A stretch of 64,000 bases of DNA from CBDCRK01 sp965220955. GTDB taxonomy: Bacteria; Desulfobacterota; Binatia; Bin18; CBDCRK01. This document shows positions 56,839 to 64,000 of this stretch, piece after piece. Numbering within the stretch: position 1 is the stretch's first letter; each line of letters starts with the position of its first letter. Position numbers and translations under genes: made by a program. The stretch lies in contig CBDCRK010000023.1 of the NCBI GenBank assembly GCA_965220955.1, positions 1 to 64,000 of the forward strand. Reading direction: 5' to 3'. Below the pieces are notes generated by a model, which was given only the letters and a program-made list of their open reading frames with translations, was not told where the DNA came from and did not search any database.

Positions 56839-57708
56839 TTGCAAGAAATTACTTATGAAGCTCCCCAATCGCTGGATCAAGCTTTACGCTTGCTTGCTGC
56901 TGCGGGTGAGAAGGGACGGGCTTTGAGCGGTGGCACGGACCTTATCATCCAGATGCGCGTAGGCGTTAGGCAACCAGAGCAAATTATCGACGCCAAGACC
57001 GTACCCGAGCTGCAGGTCCTATCATTTAGTCCGCAAGAGGGTCTGCGTGTGGGTGGTTCTCTTGCCTGTTGCCGGATTATTGAGGACTTGGCCGTGAAGG
57101 AACATTATCCTGGCTTGGCTGATGCCGCTGCCCTGATCGGCTCTGATCAGATTCTGAGCCGAGCCTCTATGGGTGGTAATGTGTGTAATGGCTCGCCGGC
57201 TGCAGACACAACCCCAGCGCTTATTGCTCTGGGAGCTGTATGCCATGTGGCTGGCCCGAAGGGTGCCCGTCAGGTGCCGGTTGAGGATTTTGTGGTGTCG
57301 CCGGGTCGTACAGTCCTGGAGCCTGGCGAACTCTTGGTTGAATTTCGTATTGCGGCACCTAAGCCGCACTCAAGCGACTTTTATCTCCGCTTCATTCCCC
57401 GCAACGAAATGGACATTGCGGTCGTGGGAGCAGGGGCTGCCGTAACGTTGGACGGCGAGACCTGCACGGCCGCCCGCATTGGGCTAGGGGCGGTTGCGCC
57501 AACGCCGCTCTTTGCTAAGGAGGCCAGCGCGTCGCTAGTAGGAAAGCCACTAAATGACACCAATATTGCTGCGGCTGCTGAGCTTGCTGTTCAAGCCTCT
57601 TCGCCTATCAGCGATATGCGCGGCACGGCTGAATTCCGCCGTCATCTTGTTGGTGTCTTAACGCGTCGCGCTCTCACAGGAGCAGCAGAACGGGCCCGGG
57701 CCAAATAA
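56839..57708 (+). CDS. Molybdenum hydroxylase FAD-binding subunit (CoxM/XdhB-like), copy 1
   Basis: A 289-residue FAD subunit. SLDQALRLLAAAGEKGRALS, then GGTDLIIQMRVGVRQPEQII gives the PCMH-type FAD site. ASMGGNVCNGSPAADTTPAL is the second conserved FAD motif, with SDQILSRAS before it. It passes electrons from the 2Fe-2S clusters to an acceptor. The start is a TTG at 56839 with GGAGG 5 nt upstream. It is followed by the 2Fe-2S and Mo subunits, with gaps of under 40 nt, and a second copy lies at 60933. Confidence 0.9.
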   Translation: MQEITYEAPQSLDQALRLLAAAGEKGRALSGGTDLIIQMRVGVRQPEQIIDAKTVPELQVLSFSPQEGLRVGGSLACCRIIEDLAVKEHYPGLADAAALIGSDQILSRASMGGNVCNGSPAADTTPALIALGAVCHVAGPKGARQVPVEDFVVSPGRTVLEPGELLVEFRIAAPKPHSSDFYLRFIPRNEMDIAVVGAGAAVTLDGETCTAARIGLGAVAPTPLFAKEASASLVGKPLNDTNIAAAAELAVQASSPISDMRGTAEFRRHLVGVLTRRALTGAAERARAK

Positions 57709-57745
57709 AATACTCAATAAAATATTAGGGGAAGGTAGGAAACCT

Positions 57746-58216
57746 ATGCCAAAGAAGGTACATGTCGAAACCACTATTAACGGAGAGTCCGTCGAGTTCC
57801 TCTGCGAACCGCGACAAAGCCTGCTTGAGGTACTCCGCGATGTTCTGGACCTCACCGGTTCCAAGGAGGGATGCCTTACAGGTGACTGTGGGGCTTGCAG
57901 TGTGATTCTAGATGGACGCATTACCTGCTCGTGTCTGGTGCTGGGACCAGAAGCCCAAGGCAAGACCCTCCAGACCGTCGAGGGGCTGGCCAGTGCGGAT
58001 AAGCTTCACCCCCTGCAGCAGAAGTTCCTTGAGCACGCGTCTCTGCAGTGTGGCATTTGCACACCGGGTTTTCTTATGGCGGCTAAGGCGTTGTTGGACC
58101 GTAATCCCAAACCTACGGAGCACGAGGTTCGTTACGCTCTAGCTGGAAATCTCTGCCGGTGTACAGGGTATGATAAGATTGTGCGGGCGGTTCTAGATGC
58201 CGCCACTGCTATGTAA
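57746..58216 (+). CDS. Molybdenum hydroxylase 2Fe-2S subunit (CoxS-like), copy 1
   Basis: A 156-residue iron-sulfur subunit with two clusters. The plant-type ferredoxin cluster uses Cys43, Cys48, Cys51 and a Cys near 61-63 (EGCLTGDCGACSV; RITCSC). The helical second cluster uses Cys102 and Cys105 (LQCGICTPGF) plus the NLCRCTGYDKIV pair. All eight expected ligands appear present. It bridges the Mo subunit and the FAD subunit. Its stop overlaps the annotated start region of the large subunit. Confidence 0.92.
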   Translation: MPKKVHVETTINGESVEFLCEPRQSLLEVLRDVLDLTGSKEGCLTGDCGACSVILDGRITCSCLVLGPEAQGKTLQTVEGLASADKLHPLQQKFLEHASLQCGICTPGFLMAAKALLDRNPKPTEHEVRYALAGNLCRCTGYDKIVRAVLDAATAM

Positions 58217-58244
58217 GCTGTTATTATGTAAGAAGGGAGGAGAT

Positions 58245-60512
58245 ATGGAACAGCAAGAGTATAAATATAAGGTTGTTGGCACCCGTCCTATTCGCCACGA
58301 TGGAGTGGACAAGGTTACTGGTCGGGCCAAGTATGGAGCCGACATTGCTCTGGCCGGGATGCTGCATGCCAAGGTGTTGCGCAGCCCACACGCGCATGCC
58401 CGCATCAAATCAATCAACACCTCGAAGGCCCTTGCTCTGCCAGGCGTCAAAGCAGTTATCACTGGAAAAGACCTACCGGAGCTTCCCGCCGGCTCTGTGC
58501 AAATGGGCGAGATTCCTCTTAATCCCCAGCATCTTTCCCTTAACGTTATGGCTAAGGAAAAGGTCCTTTATGACGGGCATGCCGTGGCGGCTGTGGCCGC
58601 AACCAGCCCGCATATTGCCGAGGAAGCGCTGAAGCTTATTGAGGTTGAGTACGAGATGCTACCGCACTTGCTCGATGTGCGTGAGGCCATGAAAGAGAAC
58701 GCGCCTATTTTACATGCAGATCTTCGCACCGGCGGCGCGGCAGAAAAGAGTGACAAGCCTACTAATGTGGCCAACCATACTCGGTTTGCGCTTGGTGACA
58801 TAGAGAAGGGGTTTGCCGAAGCCGATGTTATTGTGGAGCACGAATTTGATACTTCTATGGTCCATCAGGGCTACATCGAGCCACATAACGCCGTGGCTCA
58901 GTATAATCCGGATGGCCATGCGACCGTCTGGTGCAGCACCCAGGGCTCCTTTATGGTGCGTGAGTACTGCTCCCTGCTTCTTAAGATACCCTCTGGCAAT
59001 ATCAAGGCGATTCCGGCGGAGATTGGTGGTGGGTTTGGTGGCAAGACCACCGTTTACCTGGAACCCCTGGCTCTGTGTCTATCGCAAAAAACAGGGAAAC
59101 CCGTCAAGATGGTGATGAGCCGAGCCGAAGTGCTCCGTGCCACCGGACCAACGTCAGGCTCCCATATTAGGGTTAAGATGGGGGCCAAGAAGGACGGAAC
59201 AATCACCGCTGCGGAAGCCTGGCTGGCATACGAGGCTGGAGGCTTTCCAGGCTCGCCCGTCATGATAGCAGGGATTTGTATCTTTTCTCCATATAGCATA
59301 GAGAATATGCTGGTTGACGGCTTTGACGTTGTGCTCAACAAGCCCAAGAGCTGTGCCTACCGGGCGCCGGGTGCAACCAACGCCTCGTTTGGTTCGGAAA
59401 CGGTGATTGACGAGTTGGCCGAGAAGCTAGGCATCGATCCCCTGGAGATCCGGCGGATTAATGCGGCTAAGGAAGGAACAAAGCAGGTCCACGGTGGTCC
59501 CTATGGTCGGATCGGCTGTCTGGAAACGGTGGAAGCGGCTAAGAATAGCCCTCACTACCAATCGCCCTTACAGGGCAACGGCAAACCCCGGGGTCGTGGA
59601 GTGGCTTCGGGCTATTGGATTAATGTGGGCTTCCAGTCCTCGGCAATGGTCAGCATCAACACTGACGGCACCGTCAACATTGTCACGGGGTCACCAGATA
59701 TTGGTGGGACCCGGGCGTCGTGTGCCATGATTGCTGCTGAGGTGCTGGGGCTTAAGGCAGAGGAAGTTCATCCAGTAGTTGCCGATACCGAGTCCATTGG
59801 CTACACCGATGTCACCGGAGGTAGCCGGGTCACTTACTCTACCGGCTATGCGGTATACGAAGCGGCTATGGATGTTATTCGCCAGTCCAAGGAGCGTGCG
59901 GCGACCCTGTGGAAGGTCAAATCCGAAGAGGTTGTCTTCCAGGATGGCACCCTCTCCTCGACAAACGGTGAGGCGAAGTCCATGACCCTTAAAGAGCTGG
60001 CGCCAAACCTTGCGCGTACAGGAGGTCCAATCACCGCCAAGGCTACGGTTAACCCCCGAGGGGCAGGACCTACCTTTGCAACGCATATTGCAGATGTAGA
60101 AGTAGATCCAGAGACTGGAAAAGTTGACATCCTGCGTTACACGGCACTACAAGACGCTGGTAAGGCCATACATCCTAGCTATGTTGAGGGTCAAATGCAG
60201 GGTGGGGTGTCACAAGGGGCCGGCTGGGCACTCAACGAAGAGTATGTATACGACGAGAACGGCAGGCTGCAAAATGCCGGTTTTCTTGATTACCGTATGC
60301 CCACATGTCTCGATTTGCCCATGATCGAAACGATCATTGTTGAGGTACCTAATCCCGGTCATCCTTTTGGTATCCGCGGCGTGGGCGAGGTGCCTATTGT
60401 GCCGCCGCCTGCGGCTATTGCCAACGCAATCTACCGTGCTGTGGGTGTGCGTATGCATCAGCTTCCCATGTCGCCTCCACGGCTTACCAAGGCGATTCTA
60501 GAGAAGAAATAA
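58245..60512 (+). CDS. Molybdenum hydroxylase large (Mo cofactor) subunit, XdhA/CoxL-like
   Basis: A 755-residue catalytic subunit. DKVTGRAKYGADIALAGMLH is the first domain. GGGFGGKTTVYLEPLALCLS (about 261-280) and CAYRAPGATNASF (about 369) line the cofactor. The active-site loop is neither the AYRCSFR form of CO dehydrogenase nor the AYRGAGR form; it is nearer to hydroxybenzoyl-CoA reductase and aldehyde/purine hydroxylase groups. The late motif IRGVGEVPIVPPPAA carries the catalytic Glu. ATG at 58245 follows GGGAGGAG. It is the only Mo subunit for two sets of small subunits. The substrate is unknown. Confidence 0.9.
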   Translation: MEQQEYKYKVVGTRPIRHDGVDKVTGRAKYGADIALAGMLHAKVLRSPHAHARIKSINTSKALALPGVKAVITGKDLPELPAGSVQMGEIPLNPQHLSLNVMAKEKVLYDGHAVAAVAATSPHIAEEALKLIEVEYEMLPHLLDVREAMKENAPILHADLRTGGAAEKSDKPTNVANHTRFALGDIEKGFAEADVIVEHEFDTSMVHQGYIEPHNAVAQYNPDGHATVWCSTQGSFMVREYCSLLLKIPSGNIKAIPAEIGGGFGGKTTVYLEPLALCLSQKTGKPVKMVMSRAEVLRATGPTSGSHIRVKMGAKKDGTITAAEAWLAYEAGGFPGSPVMIAGICIFSPYSIENMLVDGFDVVLNKPKSCAYRAPGATNASFGSETVIDELAEKLGIDPLEIRRINAAKEGTKQVHGGPYGRIGCLETVEAAKNSPHYQSPLQGNGKPRGRGVASGYWINVGFQSSAMVSINTDGTVNIVTGSPDIGGTRASCAMIAAEVLGLKAEEVHPVVADTESIGYTDVTGGSRVTYSTGYAVYEAAMDVIRQSKERAATLWKVKSEEVVFQDGTLSSTNGEAKSMTLKELAPNLARTGGPITAKATVNPRGAGPTFATHIADVEVDPETGKVDILRYTALQDAGKAIHPSYVEGQMQGGVSQGAGWALNEEYVYDENGRLQNAGFLDYRMPTCLDLPMIETIIVEVPNPGHPFGIRGVGEVPIVPPPAAIANAIYRAVGVRMHQLPMSPPRLTKAILEKK

Positions 60513-60525
60513 CCCATAGTACTTC

Positions 60526-60555
60526 TTCTCCCTCTCCCCTTGGGGAGAGGGAGAA
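60526..60555 (+). repeat. 14-bp hairpin between Mo-subunit and MoaD-like genes
   Basis: TTCTCCCTCTCCCC (60526-60539) and GGGGAGAGGGAGAA (60542-60555) form a perfect 14-bp stem with a 2-nt gap. It belongs to the same GC-rich intergenic class as 54470-54570. Without a following T-run, it is more likely an mRNA-stabilising or repeat hairpin than a terminator. Confidence 0.55.
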
Positions 60556-60574
60556 AATAGGGCAACAAGAACCT

Positions 60575-60838
60575 ATGGCTATTGTTTATATTCCTGCTCT
60601 GCTCCGCTCTCTCACCGGTGGCCAGCACCGGGTACAGGCCCAAGGAAGCACAGTTGGGGATGTTATTGACGACCTGGAACGACAGTTTCCTGGGATTCGC
60701 GACCGGCTGGTGCAGAACGACAATCTGGCTCCTTCTTTGGCTGTCGCGGTTAACAGAGAGGTAGTCCCTACAGGGTTGCTCGAGCCGGTGCAGGAGACAA
60801 GCGAAATCTATTTCTTGCCCGCCATTGGGGGCGGGTAG
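60575..60838 (+). CDS. MoaD/ThiS-like ubiquitin-fold sulfur carrier
   Basis: An 87-residue protein ending in the GGG carrier tail (IYFLPAIGGG), like MoaD, ThiS and relatives that carry sulfur as a C-terminal thiocarboxylate. VYIPALLRSLTGGQHRVQAQ and GDVIDDLERQFPGIRDRLVQ complete the beta-grasp pattern. In a molybdenum hydroxylase operon it may help insert the sulfido ligand or build the cofactor. ATG at 60575 has a weak ribosome-binding site. It sits between the Mo subunit and the second FAD subunit. Confidence 0.88.
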   Translation: MAIVYIPALLRSLTGGQHRVQAQGSTVGDVIDDLERQFPGIRDRLVQNDNLAPSLAVAVNREVVPTGLLEPVQETSEIYFLPAIGGG

Positions 60839-60932
60839 GCAATTAAAGCCTGCCCCTACCCTAAATCTTTCCTCCATCTTTTTCTGCGAAGCAGAAGCAA
60901 GTATAATCCTGCTCGTAAAGGAGGGTAGAATT

Positions 60933-61805
60933 GTGCATGAGTTTGAATATGCTGCTCCGAAAAGTTTGCAAGAAGCCATAGACCTCTTGTCCCGGGCAAA
61001 TGGCGAAGGCCGGCCTCTTGCTGGTGGTACGGATCTTATTGCCCAGATAAAGGAAAACCGTAGAAGCCCTAGCCTAGTGGTAAATGTCAAGCAGATCCCG
61101 GAGCTAAATGTTCTTTCCTGTGATGAGCAACAGGGGCTGCGGATCGGTGCGGCGATTTCCTGTACCCGCATTGCCACCTTTGCGCCAGTGCAAGAGCACT
61201 ATCCCGCGCTGGCTGAGGCCTGCGCTTTAATTGGGTCGATTCAGATCCAGAATCGTGCGGCGCTTGGCGGTAATTTCTGCAATGCTGCTCCCTCAGCCGA
61301 TGCGGTACCTCCGGTCCTCTCCTACGAGGGAAGAGTAATCATTGCCGGCCCTGGTGGGCGCCGGGAGCTGCCAGCAGAAGAATTCTTTGTCGGGCCCGGG
61401 CAAACTGTGCTGGGGAAAGGAGAAATTCTGGTAGAGATTGCTATTCCTTTACCCCCTCCTCACTCTGGGGCTGCCTATCTCCGTTTTATACCTCGCGAGG
61501 AAATGGATATTGCTGTAGCCGGGGTGGGGTCCTTTGTACAGCTGAGTGCTGATCGACAGCGTTGTGAGCAGGCGCGGATCACATTGGCGGCAGTGGCACC
61601 CACGCCGGTGCGAGCGCGTGAGGCTGAGGGGTTTGTTGCTGGGAAACCACTTGATCAGGCGAACCTCACACAGGCCGGTGAGCTGGCCGCCAGAGCAGCC
61701 AAGCCCATCTCTGACGTGCGCGGCTCGGCCGCCTACCGAATGGAATTGGTTAAGGTATTAACCCGCAGAACCCTGCAAAAGGCGCTGGAAAGAGTGGGCG
61801 CTTAG
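60933..61805 (+). CDS. Molybdenum hydroxylase FAD-binding subunit, copy 2
   Basis: A 290-residue paralogue of the FAD subunit at 56839. YAAPKSLQEAIDLLSRANGE and GRPLAGGTDLIAQIKENRRS give the first FAD site. IQIQNRAALGGNFCNAAPSA gives the second. AYLRFIPREEMDIAVAGVGS mirrors the RFIPRNEMDIAVVGAGA of copy 1. GTG at 60933 with GGAGG is the start; the longer frame from 60825 overlaps the MoaD-like gene and is rejected. It may exchange for copy 1 in the complex. Confidence 0.9.
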   Translation: MHEFEYAAPKSLQEAIDLLSRANGEGRPLAGGTDLIAQIKENRRSPSLVVNVKQIPELNVLSCDEQQGLRIGAAISCTRIATFAPVQEHYPALAEACALIGSIQIQNRAALGGNFCNAAPSADAVPPVLSYEGRVIIAGPGGRRELPAEEFFVGPGQTVLGKGEILVEIAIPLPPPHSGAAYLRFIPREEMDIAVAGVGSFVQLSADRQRCEQARITLAAVAPTPVRAREAEGFVAGKPLDQANLTQAGELAARAAKPISDVRGSAAYRMELVKVLTRRTLQKALERVGA

Positions 61806-61836
61806 GCTACAGATCTGACTGCCTAAGGAGGACAAC

Positions 61837-62313
61837 ATGAAACGCGAAGTCGATTTTACAGTCAACGGCGAAAGATACAGCATCATTGTAGATACACGAG
61901 AGACCCTGCTTGATACCCTGCGCTACCGCCTGGGGTTTATGGGTTCTAAGGAGGGCTGTGGTAATGGCAACTGTGGAAGCTGCACAGTGACTCTGAACGG
62001 CGCAACGGTAGACTCGTGTCTGGTGTTTGCGGTTGAGGCAGACGAGGCCGAGGTTGCCACAGTGGAGGGGGTTGTGGTAGAAGGCCAGCTTCACCCCGTG
62101 CAACAAGCCTTTATCGAAAATGGAGCGCTGCAGTGTGGCTTTTGCACCCCGGGTTTCATCATGTCGGCCAAGGCTTTGTTGGAGCGTAATCCTAACCCCA
62201 ACGAGCAGGAGATTCGTTTGGCGCTCTCCGGTAATCTATGTCGTTGTACTGGATATGATAAGATTGTACAGGCGGTGAGGGCTGCCTCGCAGGCTCTGTC
62301 TAAGGCAGCCTAA
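61837..62313 (+). CDS. Molybdenum hydroxylase 2Fe-2S subunit, copy 2
   Basis: A 158-residue paralogue of the 2Fe-2S subunit at 57746. The ferredoxin-type cluster is EGCGNGNCGSCTVTLNGATV with a final Cys near 61, and the second cluster is ALQCGFCTPGFIM with NLCRCTGYDKIVQAVRA. All expected ligands appear present. The two 2Fe-2S subunits differ mostly between the clusters. ATG follows TAAGGAGG. It is followed by the acyl-CoA dehydrogenase gene after 15 nt. Confidence 0.92.
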   Translation: MKREVDFTVNGERYSIIVDTRETLLDTLRYRLGFMGSKEGCGNGNCGSCTVTLNGATVDSCLVFAVEADEAEVATVEGVVVEGQLHPVQQAFIENGALQCGFCTPGFIMSAKALLERNPNPNEQEIRLALSGNLCRCTGYDKIVQAVRAASQALSKAA

Positions 62314-62328
62314 TGGAGAGGAGGGCCT

Positions 62329-63516
62329 ATGGATTTCAACTACACTCCGGAAGAAGAACAGTTTCGCCAGGAAATCCGCTCCTGGCTGGAGAAGAACCTA
62401 CCTGACGACTTACGCGAGGGCCGGGACGAAGAACTCACCCAGGACGAGCGCTGGGAGCGTCACAAAGCCTGGCACAAGAAACTCTATGAAGGTGGCTGGG
62501 TCGGTATCTGGTGGCCCCAAGAATATGGCGGCCGCGGTGCTACCCTCATTGAGCAGGCAATCTTTGGTGATGAAATGGGCCGCTTAGGCGCTCCTTTCGG
62601 AGTGAATATGAACGGCATTAGTCTGCTTGGTCCCACCTTGATGCACTGGGGCACCGAGGAGCAAAAGAAACGCTTCTTGCCTAAGATACTGCCGGCAGAG
62701 GAGATTTGGTGCCAGGGGTACTCCGAGCCTGGGTCGGGCTCTGACCTGGCATCCTTGCAGACCAGAGCGGTTGAAGATGGCGACGACTTCGTGGTCAATG
62801 GCCAGAAGGTGTGGACTAGCCAGGCTCAGTATGCAGACTACTGTTTTTTATTGGTTCGCACCAACCCCGACGCCCCCAAACACCAGGGCATTAGCTACCT
62901 TTTAGTCGATATGCATAGCCCTGGCATCACCGTCCGCCCGCTGGTACAGATCACTGGGGACGCCGAATTCAACGAAGTCTTTTTCGAAGATGTGCGTGTG
63001 CCCAAGAAGAACATCCTGGGCGAGAAAGACCGCGGCTGGATGGTATCAACCACCACCCTGATGTACGAACGGGTAGCCACCGGCAGCTATTTCCGCTTTG
63101 AGAAAACCCTCTCACAGCTGTTCGACCTGGCTCGTCGCCTTGAGTTGAATGGCCAGCCAGCGATGGCAAACACCTCGGTGCGCCAGAAGTTGGCTCAATT
63201 TGCCATCGAGGCCGAGGCAATTAAGTACAACAACCTGCGCGGCCTAACCCGACGGCTTAAGGGCCAGCCTCCCGGGCCGGAAGGCTCACTATCCAAGATC
63301 GTTACTACCGAACTCAACCTGCGCATTGCCAACTTTGCCATGGAACTTCTTGGCCCTTACGCAACCTTGGAGAAAGGTTCGCCATTCGCTGTGCATCAGG
63401 CTCGCTGGTCGCACCGCGCTCTGGGTGCGCGCGCTGGTACTATTGCCGCTGGCACCAATGAGATTCAACGCGAGATTATTGGCGAGCGGGTACTGGGACT
63501 GCCCAAAGGAAGATAA
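62329..63516 (+). CDS. Acyl-CoA dehydrogenase
   Basis: A 395-residue FAD-dependent acyl-CoA dehydrogenase. MDFNYTPEEEQFRQEIRSWL starts the N-terminal helical domain. WCQGYSEPGSGSDLASLQTR and NGQKVWTSQAQYADYCFLLV hold FAD. GTIAAGTNEIQREIIGERVL ends the C-terminal domain. It introduces a trans double bond in an acyl-CoA and passes electrons to electron-transfer flavoprotein. It is the last gene of the Mo hydroxylase operon, so the hydroxylase probably acts on an acyl-CoA or a related acid. ATG follows GGAGGG. Confidence 0.92.
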   Translation: MDFNYTPEEEQFRQEIRSWLEKNLPDDLREGRDEELTQDERWERHKAWHKKLYEGGWVGIWWPQEYGGRGATLIEQAIFGDEMGRLGAPFGVNMNGISLLGPTLMHWGTEEQKKRFLPKILPAEEIWCQGYSEPGSGSDLASLQTRAVEDGDDFVVNGQKVWTSQAQYADYCFLLVRTNPDAPKHQGISYLLVDMHSPGITVRPLVQITGDAEFNEVFFEDVRVPKKNILGEKDRGWMVSTTTLMYERVATGSYFRFEKTLSQLFDLARRLELNGQPAMANTSVRQKLAQFAIEAEAIKYNNLRGLTRRLKGQPPGPEGSLSKIVTTELNLRIANFAMELLGPYATLEKGSPFAVHQARWSHRALGARAGTIAAGTNEIQREIIGERVLGLPKGR

Positions 63517-63628
63517 AAAGTGCCGAGGACTGAGGACTAAGGCGATTTCTGTAAAAGATTCTACCACCTCATTCTTTCTTTACTCAGTCCTCATAGCTCA
63601 GTCCTTTCTTCTAGGAGCGGAGGGAAGA

Positions 63629-64000
63629 GTGGCAATCACTACAGTTCTGTTCGACCTTGGTGGTACCCTGCTTCATCTGGATTATTTTTTTATACGTCAG
63701 GAACTACTCCGAGTAGGGATACGAGTAACTACCCGGGCAATCCGCCGAGCCGAGTATGCAGCTAGGGCCGAGATTGACCGCCTCGCACTCAAGCCGACTC
63801 CGGAGACTGACGAGACCCGCCGCCGACCCTATCTTGCTGTTATTCTCGACCAGCTCGCGGTAGACAAGAATACTGCTGTACAAGTAATCAAGCGCCTTAA
63901 TGTTGCCCATGTGCAGGATAACCTCTGGCGCTTAATGCTGCCCTCAACCCCGCGGGTACTGACAGAATTGCGGGATCGGGGCTTTACTCTGGGCGTAGTG
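63629..64000 (+). CDS. HAD-superfamily hydrolase, N-terminal part (runs off window)
   Basis: A GTG at 63629 with GGAGG upstream opens a frame that continues past the right edge. AITTVLFDLGGTLLHLDYFF holds motif I, Phe-Asp-x-Gly-Gly-Thr, where the first Asp is the nucleophile. The second acid of the usual DxD is replaced by Gly, as in several HAD members of the pyrophosphatase/haloacid-dehalogenase type. The cap region follows. The remaining motifs lie outside the window, so function cannot be assigned. A short repeat of ACTCAGTCCTCA lies between it and the operon upstream. Confidence 0.75.
   Translation, partial: MAITTVLFDLGGTLLHLDYFFIRQELLRVGIRVTTRAIRRAEYAARAEIDRLALKPTPETDETRRRPYLAVILDQLAVDKNTAVQVIKRLNVAHVQDNLWRLMLPSTPRVLTELRDRGFTLGVV

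Noticed and set aside
60458..61177. Minus-strand 239-codon frame
   Set aside because: Runs against the MoaD-like and FAD subunit genes, whose motifs are clear.
1..64000. CRISPR array, rRNA or tRNA genes
   Set aside because: No regular direct repeats with spacers, no rRNA segments and no tRNA cloverleaf with a GGTTC-type T-arm could be identified by eye.

Overview
The window looks like chromosomal DNA of a Gram-negative (diderm), metabolically versatile, uncultured-type bacterium. A signal peptidase II gene, two lipoproteins (one with an OmpA domain) and a large DUF5916-type outer-membrane barrel point to an outer membrane. The base composition is moderately GC-rich. The gene content is that of an aerobic heterotroph rich in F420/flavin and acyl-CoA chemistry: four luciferase-like (LLM) oxidoreductases, two class III CoA-transferases, three short-chain dehydrogenases, three acyl-CoA dehydrogenases, two enoyl-CoA hydratases, three VOC proteins, two ACMSD-like amidohydrolases, two DUF35 proteins and a molybdenum hydroxylase cluster. 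This mix is typical of groups such as Tectomicrobia/Entotheonella, Binatota or SAR202. That placement is inference; no rRNA or tRNA gene was found in the window.

Layout. 1-3.6 kb is a gene graveyard: a broken tyrosine recombinase, a frameshifted NTF2-like protein, a twice-frameshifted MFS transporter, an unrecognised broken gene and a possible transposase remnant, with one tiny membrane-protein gene among them. 3.7-9.2 kb runs rightward: HAD hydrolase, methyltransferase, a cobalt-type nitrile hydratase in three separate chains (beta-N, beta-C, alpha) with an epoxide hydrolase and a DUF29 protein between them, then an SDR. 9.3-15.4 kb holds an APH-like kinase, a toxin-antitoxin pair with a truncated PIN toxin, a second copy of the SDR, a CoA-transferase and a fosmidomycin-resistance-type MFS pump. 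15.5-26.6 kb holds DUF35, HEAT and winged-helix proteins, DUF711, a D-aminoacylase, an LLM enzyme, a CoA-transferase, and a leftward group of VOC, SDR and a glutaredoxin-DinB protein whose catalytic cysteine codon is UGA.

26.6-36.8 kb contains a structured intergenic region with a mini-ORF, an ABC1 kinase, an LLM enzyme, a dead SMP-30 gene, an enoyl-CoA hydratase, an M1 aminopeptidase, mobile-element debris and the lspA-lipoprotein operon. 37-53 kb is catabolic: amidohydrolases, metallo-hydrolases, tandem acyl-CoA dehydrogenase-like flavoproteins, a thiolase-like/DUF35 pair resembling steroid side-chain aldolases, the DUF5916 barrel, and LLM, ECH and VOC enzymes. 53-56.5 kb holds a HicBA-like pair and an orphan Mod-type DNA methyltransferase. 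56.8-63.5 kb is one rightward operon: FAD subunit, 2Fe-2S subunit, Mo subunit, a MoaD-like protein, a second FAD subunit, a second 2Fe-2S subunit and an acyl-CoA dehydrogenase. A HAD gene runs off the right edge.

The strongest unusual signal is the glutaredoxin-DinB gene (23623-24369, minus). An in-frame UGA lies exactly at the first position of the C-x-x-C motif, and a perfect 8-bp hairpin with a G in its apical loop starts 14 nt downstream, as expected for a bacterial SECIS. This is probably a selenoprotein that standard gene calling truncates. Several other genes carry single-base frameshifts, some at homopolymers. Some of these may be sequencing errors rather than decay.
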